Positions 1-8,017 of a stretch of 35,401 bases of DNA are shown piece by piece. A program made the translations under genes and the position numbers. The notes under the pieces are model-generated. The model made no database searches, had not been told where the DNA came from, and worked only from the letters and a program-made list of their open reading frames with translations. Source of the DNA: CAZUVM01 sp964623885 (GTDB lineage Bacteria; Verrucomicrobiota; Verrucomicrobiia; Limisphaerales; UBA8199). The stretch is taken from assembly GCA_964623885.1 (NCBI GenBank), contig CAZUVM010000171.1, positions 1 through 35,401 of the forward strand, read 5' to 3'. The first letter of the stretch is position 1; each line of letters begins with the position of its first letter.

Positions 1-705
1 AGTCGCTACGATGTGGACCAGTTGGCCGACTTTGAAACCTGTAAATGAGTTGAAGCTGCTGGTGTCCAACTCGGGTTTGGCGAAACCGTTGGTGGAACAG
101 GGCATGAAGAAGAGGTAGTCCTGGAACTGACCCAACTCAAAGCCGGCCATACCCTGGAAGGTGCCGCCATTGTAAGGATTATTGGGATCGGAACCGCCGC
201 AGTCGGTGCGTGTGGGGCCCTGGGCAACCAGCACGCGAGCGACACCATTCGTGGAGCCAAATAAAGCCCAGCATTCCACCGAGAACGGAGCCTTGATGGT
301 CAGAGCATCGTTGGCCACGCCATTGGTGGTGTGGGGAACCACCACGTATTGGCCCGGCACTGCCGTATTATACACACTTTGGCAGACCAATGCCTCGCTG
401 CCGTCGCCGGTGAATTGCGCGTTCGTGAGCACTACGCTATTCGTCACGTACCAGGAGGAGCCGCTGGCTTGATACCAGGCACCATATAGGCCGTCGCCAA
501 CGCCGCCCAGAGTGCCGCTGTTGTGGGCGGTCAGGTTGAGTGAGCCTGGGCTGGGCGGCAGAGTGGTTTCTTGCAGCGGCCAATAACCCACTGGGGGAGG
601 GTTTAAGGACGTGACCGCGTTAGAGTACGGCTGCGCCTGACTGGATCTTCCGGCCAGCATGGCCAGAGATACGGCGGCTAAGCCGAGAATTTTTTTGCTA
701 CGCAT
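1..705 (-). CDS. LamG-like (concanavalin A-type) secreted protein, 3' end beyond window
   Basis: Open from an ATG at the right end down to base 1 with no stop, so only the first 235 residues are visible. The start follows a GGAAG ribosome-binding site by four bases. A signal peptide is clear: MRSKK, a hydrophobic stretch, and a likely cleavage after residues SQAQ. The mature part contains PVGYWPLQET near the start, then ALTIKAPFSVECWALF and, at the edge, VGQLVHIVAT. This is the pattern of LamG/Laminin_G_3 jelly-roll domains, where the last motif usually runs into HIVATYDG. Such domains bind carbohydrate or act as adhesion or scaffold modules in large secreted proteins. Substrate and full length cannot be judged. 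It is divergent from metG across about 500 bases. Confidence 0.72.
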   Translation of the reverse strand, partial: MRSKKILGLAAVSLAMLAGRSSQAQPYSNAVTSLNPPPVGYWPLQETTLPPSPGSLNLTAHNSGTLGGVGDGLYGAWYQASGSSWYVTNSVVLTNAQFTGDGSEALVCQSVYNTAVPGQYVVVPHTTNGVANDALTIKAPFSVECWALFGSTNGVARVLVAQGPTRTDCGGSDPNNPYNGGTFQGMAGFELGQFQDYLFFMPCSTNGFAKPELDTSSFNSFTGFKVGQLVHIVAT

Positions 706-1204
706 GAGTTCTTCCGGAGTTGAGGATTGGACTTATTCGGTTTGGGAGTTTACGGGCAACGGGCGAAAACCCGGCACGGTGCGGCAGCACCGGCAATCCA
801 TCGGGTGAAGGACCTCCAGCGACCAACAACTGCCTGCAACTAACATGAACGCTGATCTTATCACAAATCACCGTATGGGTTGTCCACGTCTTTTTCCTGC
901 ATTGGCCAAGTTTATTTGCCAGTTCAGCCGAAAATGGTTGCCAACGGGCACAAACGACTCGACAGGCACACGAAAACTGCAACGACTTCCAGCTTCCTTT
1001 CGCAGCTTGGCAAAACTGAGGGCCCCTGCGTAATCGTATGTTTATATGGTAGGTGCACACCTACTGCCCGTGGCAGCGACAAGTGGTGGACACCAAGAGA
1101 TAGCGAGGAAGGGAATGAAGAACTAAAACCGCATCGGCGCGCAGAATAAGGGCTAAACCGCCATTTCTTGCCAATGCCTGGCCGGTCAGTCAAAGTACTT
1201 CCGG
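706..1204. other. Divergent intergenic region, no gene seen
   Basis: About 500 bases between the LamG-like gene and metG. Short open frames exist on both strands but have no ribosome-binding site or recognisable protein, so I do not call them. The only structure I see is a perfect 7-bp inverted repeat with a 2-base loop, GTAGGTG-CA-CACCTAC at 1049-1064. It could be an operator or chance. Promoters for both flanking genes should lie here, but no convincing -35/-10 pair stands out. I see no T-box or SAM riboswitch signature. Confidence 0.5.
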
Positions 1205-2767
1205 ATGAGCAAGCAGTATTACATCACAACCGCCATCGATTACGTCAACGGCCAACCCCACCTCGGGCATGCATATGAGAAGGTAGTGGCGGACGTGATC
1301 GCGCGGGCACACCGCAGCCTTGGGCGGGAGACATTTTTTCTGACGGGTTTGGACGAGCACGGCCAGAAAGTGCAGCAGGCCGCCGTGGCGGAAAGCAAAA
1401 GCCCGCAGGCTTATTGCGATGAACTGGCCGAGGTTTGGAAAGGACTGGCTAGAAAGCTCGAGCTGACCAATGACGATTTCGTGCGCACGACTGAGGCACG
1501 GCATAAAGAGGCCGTCCAGGCGATCCTCTCGAAGCTCCACGCGTCTGGCCAGTTCTACAAAGGCGTGTACGAAGGCTATTACTCGCCGAAAGAGGAAACT
1601 TTCCTGACCGATAAAGATCGACTGCCGGATGGAAATTTCGATCCGATGTGGGGAGAGGTGATTCACCTCAAGGAAGAAAACTATTATTTCCGACTCAGGG
1701 ACCACCAGCAATGGCTGATCGAGCACTTCGAAAAGAATCCTGATTTTGTCGCGCCCACAACGCGCCGCAACGAAGTGCTGGGTTTTTTGAAGCACAACGC
1801 ACTGGAAGACCTGTGCATCAGCCGCCCAGCCGCACGTTTGAATTGGGGCATCCCCCTGCCCTTCGATCCCGCGTACGTCACCTATGTCTGGTTCGATGCC
1901 CTGGCAAATTACATCACCATCCCTGCCGCACTCGGCGATCCTGTCGCGCGCCAAGCAGCAAACTATCAACGCTCAAACCTCAACTCTCAACTCTCCCTCT
2001 GGCCGGCCGATGTTCATCTCATCGGCAAGGACATTGTTAAATTCCATTCGGTTTATTGGCCGATCATGCTTAAGGCAATGGGCGCGCCATTGCCGCGCCA
2101 GGTCCTGGCGCATGGCTGGTGGCAAAAGGACGGCGAAAAGATGAGCAAGAGCACGGGGAACGTGGTGGATCCCATCGCAGTGATTGATGAGTGGGGGGTG
2201 GATGCGTTTCGCTTCTACGTGTTGCGCGAACTGGATATCGGCCCCGATGGCAATTGGACTGATGCCGGTTTCCGCGCGCGATACTCGGCCGAACTCGCGA
2301 ACGGCCTGGGAAACCTGGTGAACCGCTCACTCTCGATGCTCAAGCGTTACCGCAACGGCGTAGTGCCGCGAGCCTCGAACGAGTTGGCGCCGGAAGCTGA
2401 GCGAGTGATTGCGGAGACGCGCGCGTTTCTGGAGCAAAACCACTTGCAAGCTGCGCTCCTTTCAATCTGGTCGCTGATTACGCGAGCCAATCAGTACGTG
2501 GACCACACTGCGCCATTCAAGCTGGCCAAAGATCCGGCGCAATCCGTGCGTCTGGACGAGGTCCTCTATAATCTGGTCGAGGTCTGCCGAATTCTTGCCG
2601 TCCTGCTTTGGCCGTTTCTGCCCGGCAGCGCCTCCAAAATCTACTCACAGATTGGGCTGGAAGGGGCACCCGACAAATTCGCTGCCGCGCGCTGGGGCGG
2701 ACTGGCAGCCGGCCACACTATCGGCGCACCGGCGCCGCTCTTTCCAAGGAAAGATACAGAAAAATGA
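1205..2767 (+). CDS. metG: Methionine--tRNA ligase (MetG), short form without tRNA-binding tail
   Basis: Charges tRNA-Met with methionine using ATP in the cytoplasm. The class I signature HLGH is at residues 19-22 and KMSKS follows DGE in the C-terminal half of the catalytic domain. The connective-peptide knuckle (around EGYYSPKEETF and DGNFDPMWGEV) has no Cys pairs, so this is a zinc-free form like some Firmicutes enzymes. At 520 residues the protein stops after the anticodon-binding helical domain and lacks the C-terminal EMAP/Trbp111 dimerisation domain. Just before WPADVHLIGKD there is a polar stretch (AANYQRSNLNSQLSL) encoded by a repetitive CTCAACTCTCAACTCT-like sequence, which looks like an expanded loop. 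The ribosome-binding site is weak. The stop overlaps the next gene by ATGA. Confidence 0.97.
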   Translation: MSKQYYITTAIDYVNGQPHLGHAYEKVVADVIARAHRSLGRETFFLTGLDEHGQKVQQAAVAESKSPQAYCDELAEVWKGLARKLELTNDDFVRTTEARHKEAVQAILSKLHASGQFYKGVYEGYYSPKEETFLTDKDRLPDGNFDPMWGEVIHLKEENYYFRLRDHQQWLIEHFEKNPDFVAPTTRRNEVLGFLKHNALEDLCISRPAARLNWGIPLPFDPAYVTYVWFDALANYITIPAALGDPVARQAANYQRSNLNSQLSLWPADVHLIGKDIVKFHSVYWPIMLKAMGAPLPRQVLAHGWWQKDGEKMSKSTGNVVDPIAVIDEWGVDAFRFYVLRELDIGPDGNWTDAGFRARYSAELANGLGNLVNRSLSMLKRYRNGVVPRASNELAPEAERVIAETRAFLEQNHLQAALLSIWSLITRANQYVDHTAPFKLAKDPAQSVRLDEVLYNLVEVCRILAVLLWPFLPGSASKIYSQIGLEGAPDKFAAARWGGLAAGHTIGAPAPLFPRKDTEK

Positions 2768-4521
2768 ATTCGAGCAAAGGAGCGCGAAAGAAAAAGTTCT
2801 TTCGTGTCCTTTTGTGCCTTTTGCTTGCCGGCCCGGGAGTTTCGCCGGCGCAGGTTCTGCCTTTGCCCCCGCGCGCGGCCAACGCGCCGACTGGTAGCCA
2901 GTTTGCCAAACAGGTTGCGTCCTTGGACCTGACCAATCGCGAGCAGCAAGTCTTTACGCAAATCATTTCCGGCAATGTCCCCGAATTCCTGCGCCGCCTA
3001 TGTCCGGTCACAGTCGCCAATGTCAATGAAGGCAAAACCAACATCGCCAAATTCTTTGTCACGCCCGATTACCTCGCCATAGGTTCAGACGCCGATTACT
3101 TGCTAATGCCAATCTCCCCGGCATTGGCGCAAAAACTTGCCGATGCGCTGGAGTGCTCGCTGCCAACACCGAAAATGGTAGACGCCATCTACAGGGCGGC
3201 GGAAGTCAAGCTCGCCCCATTGCCTATTCCACCCAGTCCTGCCATGACGACACTCCCGGTATTCAGTAACCACAATGCAATCGTACACGCGCAGAGAGCT
3301 GAACATTTGTCTGCGCATCCATTAGGCGCGCTCGTCGCGGGCGATAAAAAGGACGTGGTCATTTCGGCGCGGTTGCTGTCAACGCCGGGAAAACTCGCGA
3401 TCTACGGCTGGCACCAGACGAACGGCATCCCGATACAACCAGTGTATCTAGGGCATGCGGCGGCGTGGGTCGATTATAGCCAGTGCACCCGACTCGTTTT
3501 GCAGTCAATGGAAGTTAATGGGCGAAGCAACACGGTTGCAGGAGTTCTCGCGCATCCGGCGTTGTGCGGATTGCTGAGCGATGAAGGTGTGGTACCACGG
3601 CCTCGATACGAAACAAGCGCGCACAGCCTTGCGCCGTTCAATGAGCGTATCACATGGCTAAATCTCGAACCCGGTGTCCGAATTCAGATCAACGCTCCGT
3701 CGCCGGAACTGTGTCCGCCCGGGAAAAAGGCAGTACTTGTGTTTTACGCACTGCCCAATGGGAACACGATCGAGCAAACCGTTGGGAAAAGTGTGCAGGC
3801 CGGCGACGACTGGCATTTCGGCATTCAACAGATCGGCGCGCAAACCCGTTTCCTGCGCGCAGTGCTTACAAACCAGGTGATCATCATCGCTTACCTGGAG
3901 AACACCCAGAAGAGCTGGCCGGCCTGGCGCAAACGAAATGGCGATGAACAGATTCCCCTGATCTTCGCGGCCGTCCAGCAAACGCTGGGCGCAAATGTCG
4001 CCGACGTTGTTTTGGCCGGACACAGCGGGGGCGGCAGTTTCATCTTTGGCTATATCAATGCCGTAACAACGATTCCAGACCACATTGTGCGGATTGCCTT
4101 TCTGGACAGCAACTACGCCTACGACGCCGCTGCCCATCGCGAGAAGTTTGTGAAATGGTTCAAGTCCGATAGAAACCATACTCTTTGCGTCCTGGCGTAC
4201 AACGATGCCGTCGCATTACTGGATGGGAAGCCGTTTGTCAGCGCGGCCGGCGGCGCATGGGGAAAGAGTCATGAGATGCAGCGCGACTTTTCCGACTCAT
4301 TCGAATTCCAGGTGCGGACGAATGCCGAATTCGAATCGTTCACAGCCCTTGCCGGCCGTGTACAGTTCATTCTGAAGGAAAACCCGAACCGGCAAGTATT
4401 TCATACGGTTCAAGTTGAACGAAACGGATTCATCCACGCGCTGCTGAGTGGAACGGCAAACGAGAGCAAAGGATACGATTACTTCGGCACTCCGGCTTAT
4501 ACGCGGTGGATAGCCGACTAA
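2764..4521 (+). CDS. Secreted alpha/beta-hydrolase-like protein
   Basis: 585 residues from the ATG that overlaps the metG stop (ATGA). The frame stays open upstream inside metG, but this ATG is preferred because it begins a good signal peptide: MNSSKGARKKKFF, a Leu-rich core, then cleavage around SPAQ. The C-terminal part has a nucleophile elbow GHSGGGS with the likely catalytic Ser near residue 421, preceded by strand VVLAG. A candidate catalytic His lies in NGFIHALLSG near residue 558. These are features of esterase/lipase-like alpha/beta hydrolases. The first 330 residues match no domain I recognise. The hydrolase part also has VIIIAYLENTQKSWPAWRK, a usual lid/strand arrangement. Substrate is unknown. 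Translational coupling to metG looks like genome economy rather than shared function. Confidence 0.7.
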   Translation: MNSSKGARKKKFFRVLLCLLLAGPGVSPAQVLPLPPRAANAPTGSQFAKQVASLDLTNREQQVFTQIISGNVPEFLRRLCPVTVANVNEGKTNIAKFFVTPDYLAIGSDADYLLMPISPALAQKLADALECSLPTPKMVDAIYRAAEVKLAPLPIPPSPAMTTLPVFSNHNAIVHAQRAEHLSAHPLGALVAGDKKDVVISARLLSTPGKLAIYGWHQTNGIPIQPVYLGHAAAWVDYSQCTRLVLQSMEVNGRSNTVAGVLAHPALCGLLSDEGVVPRPRYETSAHSLAPFNERITWLNLEPGVRIQINAPSPELCPPGKKAVLVFYALPNGNTIEQTVGKSVQAGDDWHFGIQQIGAQTRFLRAVLTNQVIIIAYLENTQKSWPAWRKRNGDEQIPLIFAAVQQTLGANVADVVLAGHSGGGSFIFGYINAVTTIPDHIVRIAFLDSNYAYDAAAHREKFVKWFKSDRNHTLCVLAYNDAVALLDGKPFVSAAGGAWGKSHEMQRDFSDSFEFQVRTNAEFESFTALAGRVQFILKENPNRQVFHTVQVERNGFIHALLSGTANESKGYDYFGTPAYTRWIAD

Positions 4522-4575
4522 TGGTAGTGATGCGGTGGTGAAGTACTAGCTCCGGAATCCGAAGACCAGAAGAAT

Positions 4576-4665
4576 CCCGAAGTCCGAATTCCGAAAATAA
4601 CCTGAGCCCGATTTTTTCCCATTCGGGCTTCCCCTTCGGCCTTCTTTCGACCTTCGGACTTCGGG
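4576..4665. repeat. Nested inverted repeat between convergent genes (possible bidirectional terminator)
   Basis: A perfect 13-bp inverted repeat, CCCGAAGTCCGAA at 4576-4588 and TTCGGACTTCGGG at 4653-4665, encloses a second stem, GCCCGA (4606-4611) with TCGGGC (4623-4628). It sits between the convergent hydrolase and ACT-protein genes. The outer arms belong to a CGAAGTCCGAA-type low-complexity sequence. It may act as a terminator for both genes, but there is no clean U-tract, so a dispersed hairpin repeat is equally possible. Confidence 0.5.
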
Positions 4666-4701
4666 TTTGACCCTGACCTCTGCCTTTGTAGAAGCCCTAA
4701 A

Positions 4702-5238
4702 TCACGATGGGGTCATAGCCGGCTCAGTAAGCGCGAGCTCAACAATCAGGTCCGCGGCGATCTTTTCGAGTTCCTGGCGCAGGCTGGACGTGCTGCACGA
4801 GACGGGCACGCTGAGCAAGGCGCGCGCTTTAAAGAGCGTTTCACCGGACATGGCGGCGCTGGCACATTCGGTATGAAGCTCTTCGACGTTTACGCCCTGG
4901 CCGGCGAGCGCTCCCGAGATTTGGTTGACAATGCCAGGCCGATCCTGGCCAACGATTTCTAGGACTTTCAATTGCCGTTCGGCGGCGGGTGGACGCGGTA
5001 AATCCGGCTGCACAACGACGTTGAGCCCACTGGTTGCGAGAGCTTCCAGGGACTTGATTAACGATTGCTCCTTCGCTTCCGGCACTTCCACGCGCAGGAT
5101 GCCCGCAAACTGGCCGCCCAGGCGTGACATCCGGCTTTCCAGCCAATTGCCTTCGTGCTGTCGCACCAGAGCCGCCACCGATCTCACCAAACCGGGCCGG
5201 TCGGTGCCGATCATCGTCATTACCAGCAGTCGTTGCAT
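4702..5238 (-). CDS. Tandem ACT-domain protein, GcvR-like
   Basis: 178 residues made almost entirely of two ACT domains. The first begins LLVMTMIGTDRPGLVRSVAALV and the second begins LKVLEIVGQDRPGIVNQISGAL. The paired GTDRPGLV/GQDRPGIV signatures are typical of the glycine cleavage repressor GcvR family. ACT domains bind small ligands, usually amino acids, and GcvR acts by protein contact because it has no DNA-binding domain; none is seen here. GAGG lies four bases before the ATG. It follows adk on the same strand by 46 bases and is probably cotranscribed. No gcv genes or GcvA are visible in the window, so the regulatory partner is unknown. Confidence 0.85.
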   Translation of the reverse strand: MQRLLVMTMIGTDRPGLVRSVAALVRQHEGNWLESRMSRLGGQFAGILRVEVPEAKEQSLIKSLEALATSGLNVVVQPDLPRPPAAERQLKVLEIVGQDRPGIVNQISGALAGQGVNVEELHTECASAAMSGETLFKARALLSVPVSCSTSSLRQELEKIAADLIVELALTEPAMTPS

Positions 5239-5284
5239 GGACCTCTCTTACGCTCGCCAACGATTCCTGGCAAGTCGAACAGAA

Positions 5285-6031
5285 CTACTTGGGCTGCTCG
5301 ATTTTCCCCCGGGTCCGGGCAAAGATCTCTTCGGGTGAACCGTCGGCAGAAATGGGAATCAGCAGCCTGCGCTTACGGTAAAAATCCGCCAGCGGCGCGG
5401 TGCTCTTTTCGTATGCGTGCATGCGAACGCGAATGGATTCCGGACGATCGTCCTCACGCTGGTAAAGTTTCTCGCCACAATGGTCGCAGATACCAGACCG
5501 GTTGGGAGGGCGCGCTTCGACGTGAAACACCGCTTTGCAATTCGGGCAAGTGCGCCGGCCACTCAAGCGAGCAACGACCTGCTCGAGCGGCAATTCGTAA
5601 CTCACAACAGCATTCAGTTTCAAATCCTGGCTGGTCAGCAGCTTCTCCAGCGCCTCAGCCTGGGCCACAGTGCGCGGAAACCCATCCAGCAGAAAGCCGC
5701 CGTCGCAGCAGAGGCAATGGAGGCGTTCCGCCACCAATTCCAGAACCGTTTCGTCCGGCACCAATTCGCCGCGGTGCATGTACTCAAGCGCCGCGTTCAA
5801 GGTAGGCGTGCGGTCACAAGCCGCCATTGCTTTCGCGCCACGGAAGATATCGCCAGTCGAAAGATGGCAGGCGCCAAAATGCGCTCCGAGCAATTCAGCC
5901 TGAGTACCCTTGCCGACGCCGGGAGCACCAAGCAGGACCAGCCGATAGGCTTTTGAGTTTACAGGGGGTGGCGTCGCACAGCGAGCATGGCCACCCTTGA
6001 GCCATGCTGCCCGGTCCGATTTGGTTTGCAT
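5285..6031 (-). CDS. adk: Adenylate kinase, zinc-lid type
   Basis: Interconverts AMP + ATP and 2 ADP. The P-loop GAPGVGKGT is at residues 35-43, followed by the AMP-binding segment STGDIFR and by GFLLDGFPRTVAQAEAL. The LID domain carries a Cys4 zinc site, CPNC and CDHC, as in Bacillus-type long adenylate kinases. The protein is 248 residues, about 30 longer than usual, because of an N-terminal extension before the first beta strand (YRLVLLGAPG). An AAGG ribosome-binding site precedes the upstream ATG and there is no in-frame ATG, GTG or TTG nearer the P-loop, so the extension is probably real. AMP-site residues look conserved, although GDMLRAA is GDIFRGA here. Confidence 0.95.
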   Translation of the reverse strand: MQTKSDRAAWLKGGHARCATPPPVNSKAYRLVLLGAPGVGKGTQAELLGAHFGACHLSTGDIFRGAKAMAACDRTPTLNAALEYMHRGELVPDETVLELVAERLHCLCCDGGFLLDGFPRTVAQAEALEKLLTSQDLKLNAVVSYELPLEQVVARLSGRRTCPNCKAVFHVEARPPNRSGICDHCGEKLYQREDDRPESIRVRMHAYEKSTAPLADFYRKRRLLIPISADGSPEEIFARTRGKIEQPK

Positions 6032-6259
6032 GTTGACCTTAACACGAGCCCCGGTGGCGGCAGCCGGCGGACGGCCGGCAACACACCCCGGAGCTACTGG
6101 TCAACAAGTTTGCTTACCAGACGCGGCCAGGCCACACACAGATTGTCCATTGCTGCGCCTTTTTTGGCTGCCCACAAGCTCAATACTGCTTGCGAACGAT
6201 TCTTACAACCTGGGCAAATCCGAAAACGCGCATGGAACAACCGTGCGAGCTCTAGCGAC

Positions 6260-6988
6260 TCACCTTTGTGGCTGAGGATTGCTCTGGTCCAACTGCTTCG
6301 CGCCGGCGCCCTTATCAGTGCTCTGTCCTGCGCCCACGCCTTTATCGGATTCGTCGCTTGTACCGCCAACCGCTTCATTGGTCTTCTTGGCAATGGAAGA
6401 GATCGTCGCGTCGTCGACGCCGGCGGATTTAGCAACAGTTTGGGCTTCCTGGAAGTGCTGCTGGAGCTTGGGCAACGTGCTTTGAGCAAATTGCTGCACG
6501 TCCGCAGGGTGGTTTTCCTTGAGTGCCTTTTCGAATGTGTTGATGGCCCGGCGATGTTCCTGCAGAAGTTCCGTTGCCAGCTTTTGATCGAATTGCTGTC
6601 CGTTCAGTTTCTCCAACCGGGTCTCCTCTCGGGTACCCTTACGGCCCATCTTTTGATCGAGCGTGACGCCGTATTGCTGGGCGAGAGGCTTGAGCTGATC
6701 GTTCATCTGCATGTGATCCTGCTGCAGCTTTTGGCAAAACGACTTCAGGTCCTGGTTTTGGGCCTGGCGGGCGCCGATTTCCGCGAGAGAGACTTCGGTA
6801 TCGTTATTCCGAGCCACATCTTTCAGGAAGCCGGTGGTTTTGCTGCTGGCTTTAGTTTGGTCGCTCGCCTGTGTGGAGGGCGCGGCCGCCGGGTCCGACT
6901 GGGCTTGCGCCGGTAGCGTGATTGGGACAATTGCTGCCGCCGTGGTCAGCAACCAAACACAATGAATTCTCCTACGAATTAATTTCAT
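6260..6988 (-). CDS. Exported DUF4142 family protein
   Basis: 242 residues with a signal peptide (MKLIRRRIHCVWLLTTAAAIV, cleavage near PAQAQ). The helical core starting at TGFLKDVARNNDTEVSLAEIG and running through HMQMNDQLKPLAQQYG to STLPKLQQHFQEAQTVAKSA matches DUF4142, a ferritin-like four-helix bundle common in envelope proteins. The C-terminus is a low-complexity Gly/Ala/Asp/Gln tail. The start has a strong AAAGGAG site. Function is unknown; many DUF4142 genes respond to stress, but nothing here proves that. About 230 bases separate it from adk, so it may have its own transcript. Confidence 0.85.
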   Translation of the reverse strand: MKLIRRRIHCVWLLTTAAAIVPITLPAQAQSDPAAAPSTQASDQTKASSKTTGFLKDVARNNDTEVSLAEIGARQAQNQDLKSFCQKLQQDHMQMNDQLKPLAQQYGVTLDQKMGRKGTREETRLEKLNGQQFDQKLATELLQEHRRAINTFEKALKENHPADVQQFAQSTLPKLQQHFQEAQTVAKSAGVDDATISSIAKKTNEAVGGTSDESDKGVGAGQSTDKGAGAKQLDQSNPQPQR

Positions 6989-7009
6989 ACGACTCCTTTT
7001 TTAGTCGTA
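6988..7009 (-). promoter_or_regulatory. Hairpin overlapping the ribosome-binding site of the DUF4142 gene
   Basis: Read on the minus strand, TACGACT-AAAAAAGG-AGTCGTA forms a perfect 7-bp stem with an 8-base loop. The Shine-Dalgarno AAAGGAG runs from the loop into the right arm, and the last stem base is the A of the start codon. Folding in mRNA would partly hide the ribosome site, so translational control (thermometer-like or protein-bound) is possible. The same DNA could be an operator. Inference only. Confidence 0.4.
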
Positions 7010-7128
7010 CAGTATCCTGCACCAAAGCCAAGCCACAATTGGGGTGAAAGCCTGCTCAAGCTATGGCAAACACCGAAGTACTGGTGCCCCGGGTCTGCGG
7101 TGGTCAATAAAGCAGCGACCCGAATCGG

Positions 7129-7851
7129 CTAATGATGGCCACCATGGCCCCAGCCACCGTGACCCCACCCGCCATGGCCATAATAATAACCATGACCGTA
7201 GTGACCATAATAGCCGTGACCCCAGCCACCAAACCCGAAACCGAACGAGATCACCGGACCACCACCATAGGCGTATGGGTAATAATATGGAGAGTAACCG
7301 TAGTACGGAGCCGACGGTGCATAAGGTATCACGTAAGCGGTGGAAGGCGCCGGGGCTGGTGTGGCGTATCCAGGGTCGACCGGCGGTGAAGTCGCTGGCG
7401 GTACCATGGGCGCATTGGGATCCTGCGCGGGAACTGCAGGGACCTGCTGTTGAGGAGGCGCCTGAGGCTGCGGTTGCGTAGCCGCAACTCTCGTGTGCTG
7501 ATCCAACATGGCGCCAATGACCTGGTCTGACACGCCCTCGTTCCTAAGCGTGAGCACATCCTGGGCACTCAAGTTGTAAATCGTTCCTGAATTATGAACG
7601 TAATTCAGGATAATATCCTCACTTACGTGTGCGCGACTGAGTTTGACAATGTCGGTTGCGCCATACGGCAGTCGAGGTATCGGCGCCGCAACGTCAGTCC
7701 CCGGCTGAACCGGCGCGGCAGTGGCGGCGGGCGCAGGGACAGAATTGGAAAACCCATTGGTATCTTGAGAAAATGCTATCGGGCATGAGGTCAAAGCGAG
7801 TGCGCCCATCGCCAACATTACGCGCCCCGGGTGAAGGAACGTCATTTTCAT
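7129..7851 (-). CDS. Exported protein with Gly/His/Tyr/Trp-rich C-terminus
   Basis: 240 residues. The N-terminus is an export signal that could be read two ways: a lipobox L-T-S-C with Cys23, or signal peptidase I cleavage after AFSQ. Residues about 60-120 form a short helical region (YGATDIVKLSRAHVSEDIILN, VLTLRNEGVSDQVIGAMLD), then a Pro/Gln/Ala-rich linker. The last 60 residues are Tyr/Pro then Gly-rich with repeated GHGYYYGHGGWGHGG-like units ending in HH. The tail resembles surface or metal-binding low-complexity segments. No enzyme domain is seen. The start choice (ATG at 7851, with a second ATG two codons later) is uncertain because neither has a good ribosome site. Confidence 0.7.
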   Translation of the reverse strand: MKMTFLHPGRVMLAMGALALTSCPIAFSQDTNGFSNSVPAPAATAAPVQPGTDVAAPIPRLPYGATDIVKLSRAHVSEDIILNYVHNSGTIYNLSAQDVLTLRNEGVSDQVIGAMLDQHTRVAATQPQPQAPPQQQVPAVPAQDPNAPMVPPATSPPVDPGYATPAPAPSTAYVIPYAPSAPYYGYSPYYYPYAYGGGPVISFGFGFGGWGHGYYGHYGHGYYYGHGGWGHGGWGHGGHH

Positions 7852-7853
7852 AC

Positions 7854-7863
7854 CGGTTAACCG
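7854..7863. promoter_or_regulatory. 10-bp perfect palindrome CGGTTAACCG upstream of the Gly/His-rich protein gene
   Basis: A perfect palindrome three bases before the minus-strand ATG, in the divergent region shared with grpE. It could be a half-site pair for a dimeric regulator. A single 10-bp palindrome also occurs by chance, so this is a weak call. No CIRCE element (TTAGCACTC-N9-GAGTGCTAA) is present in this region. Confidence 0.2.
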
Positions 7864-8017
7864 TTTCAGTACTATATTCCTTCAATTCCGAGGGACGTCA
7901 AGTTTGCACCGAATCGCTAAAACGCCCCCGCTTTGCCGCAGTTTTCCGGGAGTTGCCGCGCATACGAGGATCGTCTATTTTGTCCGTCTAACATTCCCAT
8001 TGAGGAAGTTTGGATCC

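Noticed and set aside
706..1204. tRNA or riboswitch upstream of metG
   Set aside because: No T-loop GGTTCGA-like motif, acceptor stem or known riboswitch core could be found.
1190..1969. 259-residue open frame opposite metG
   Set aside because: It lies wholly antisense to the well-supported metG, has no ribosome site and no recognisable domain; antisense open frames are expected in GC-rich coding DNA.
5987..6916. 309-residue plus-strand open frame
   Set aside because: It overlaps adk and the DUF4142 gene in antisense; its Leu/Arg-rich composition is typical of a reverse-frame shadow.
7852..8017. CIRCE heat-shock operator before grpE
   Set aside because: No TTAGCACTC-N9-GAGTGCTAA or close variant is found.
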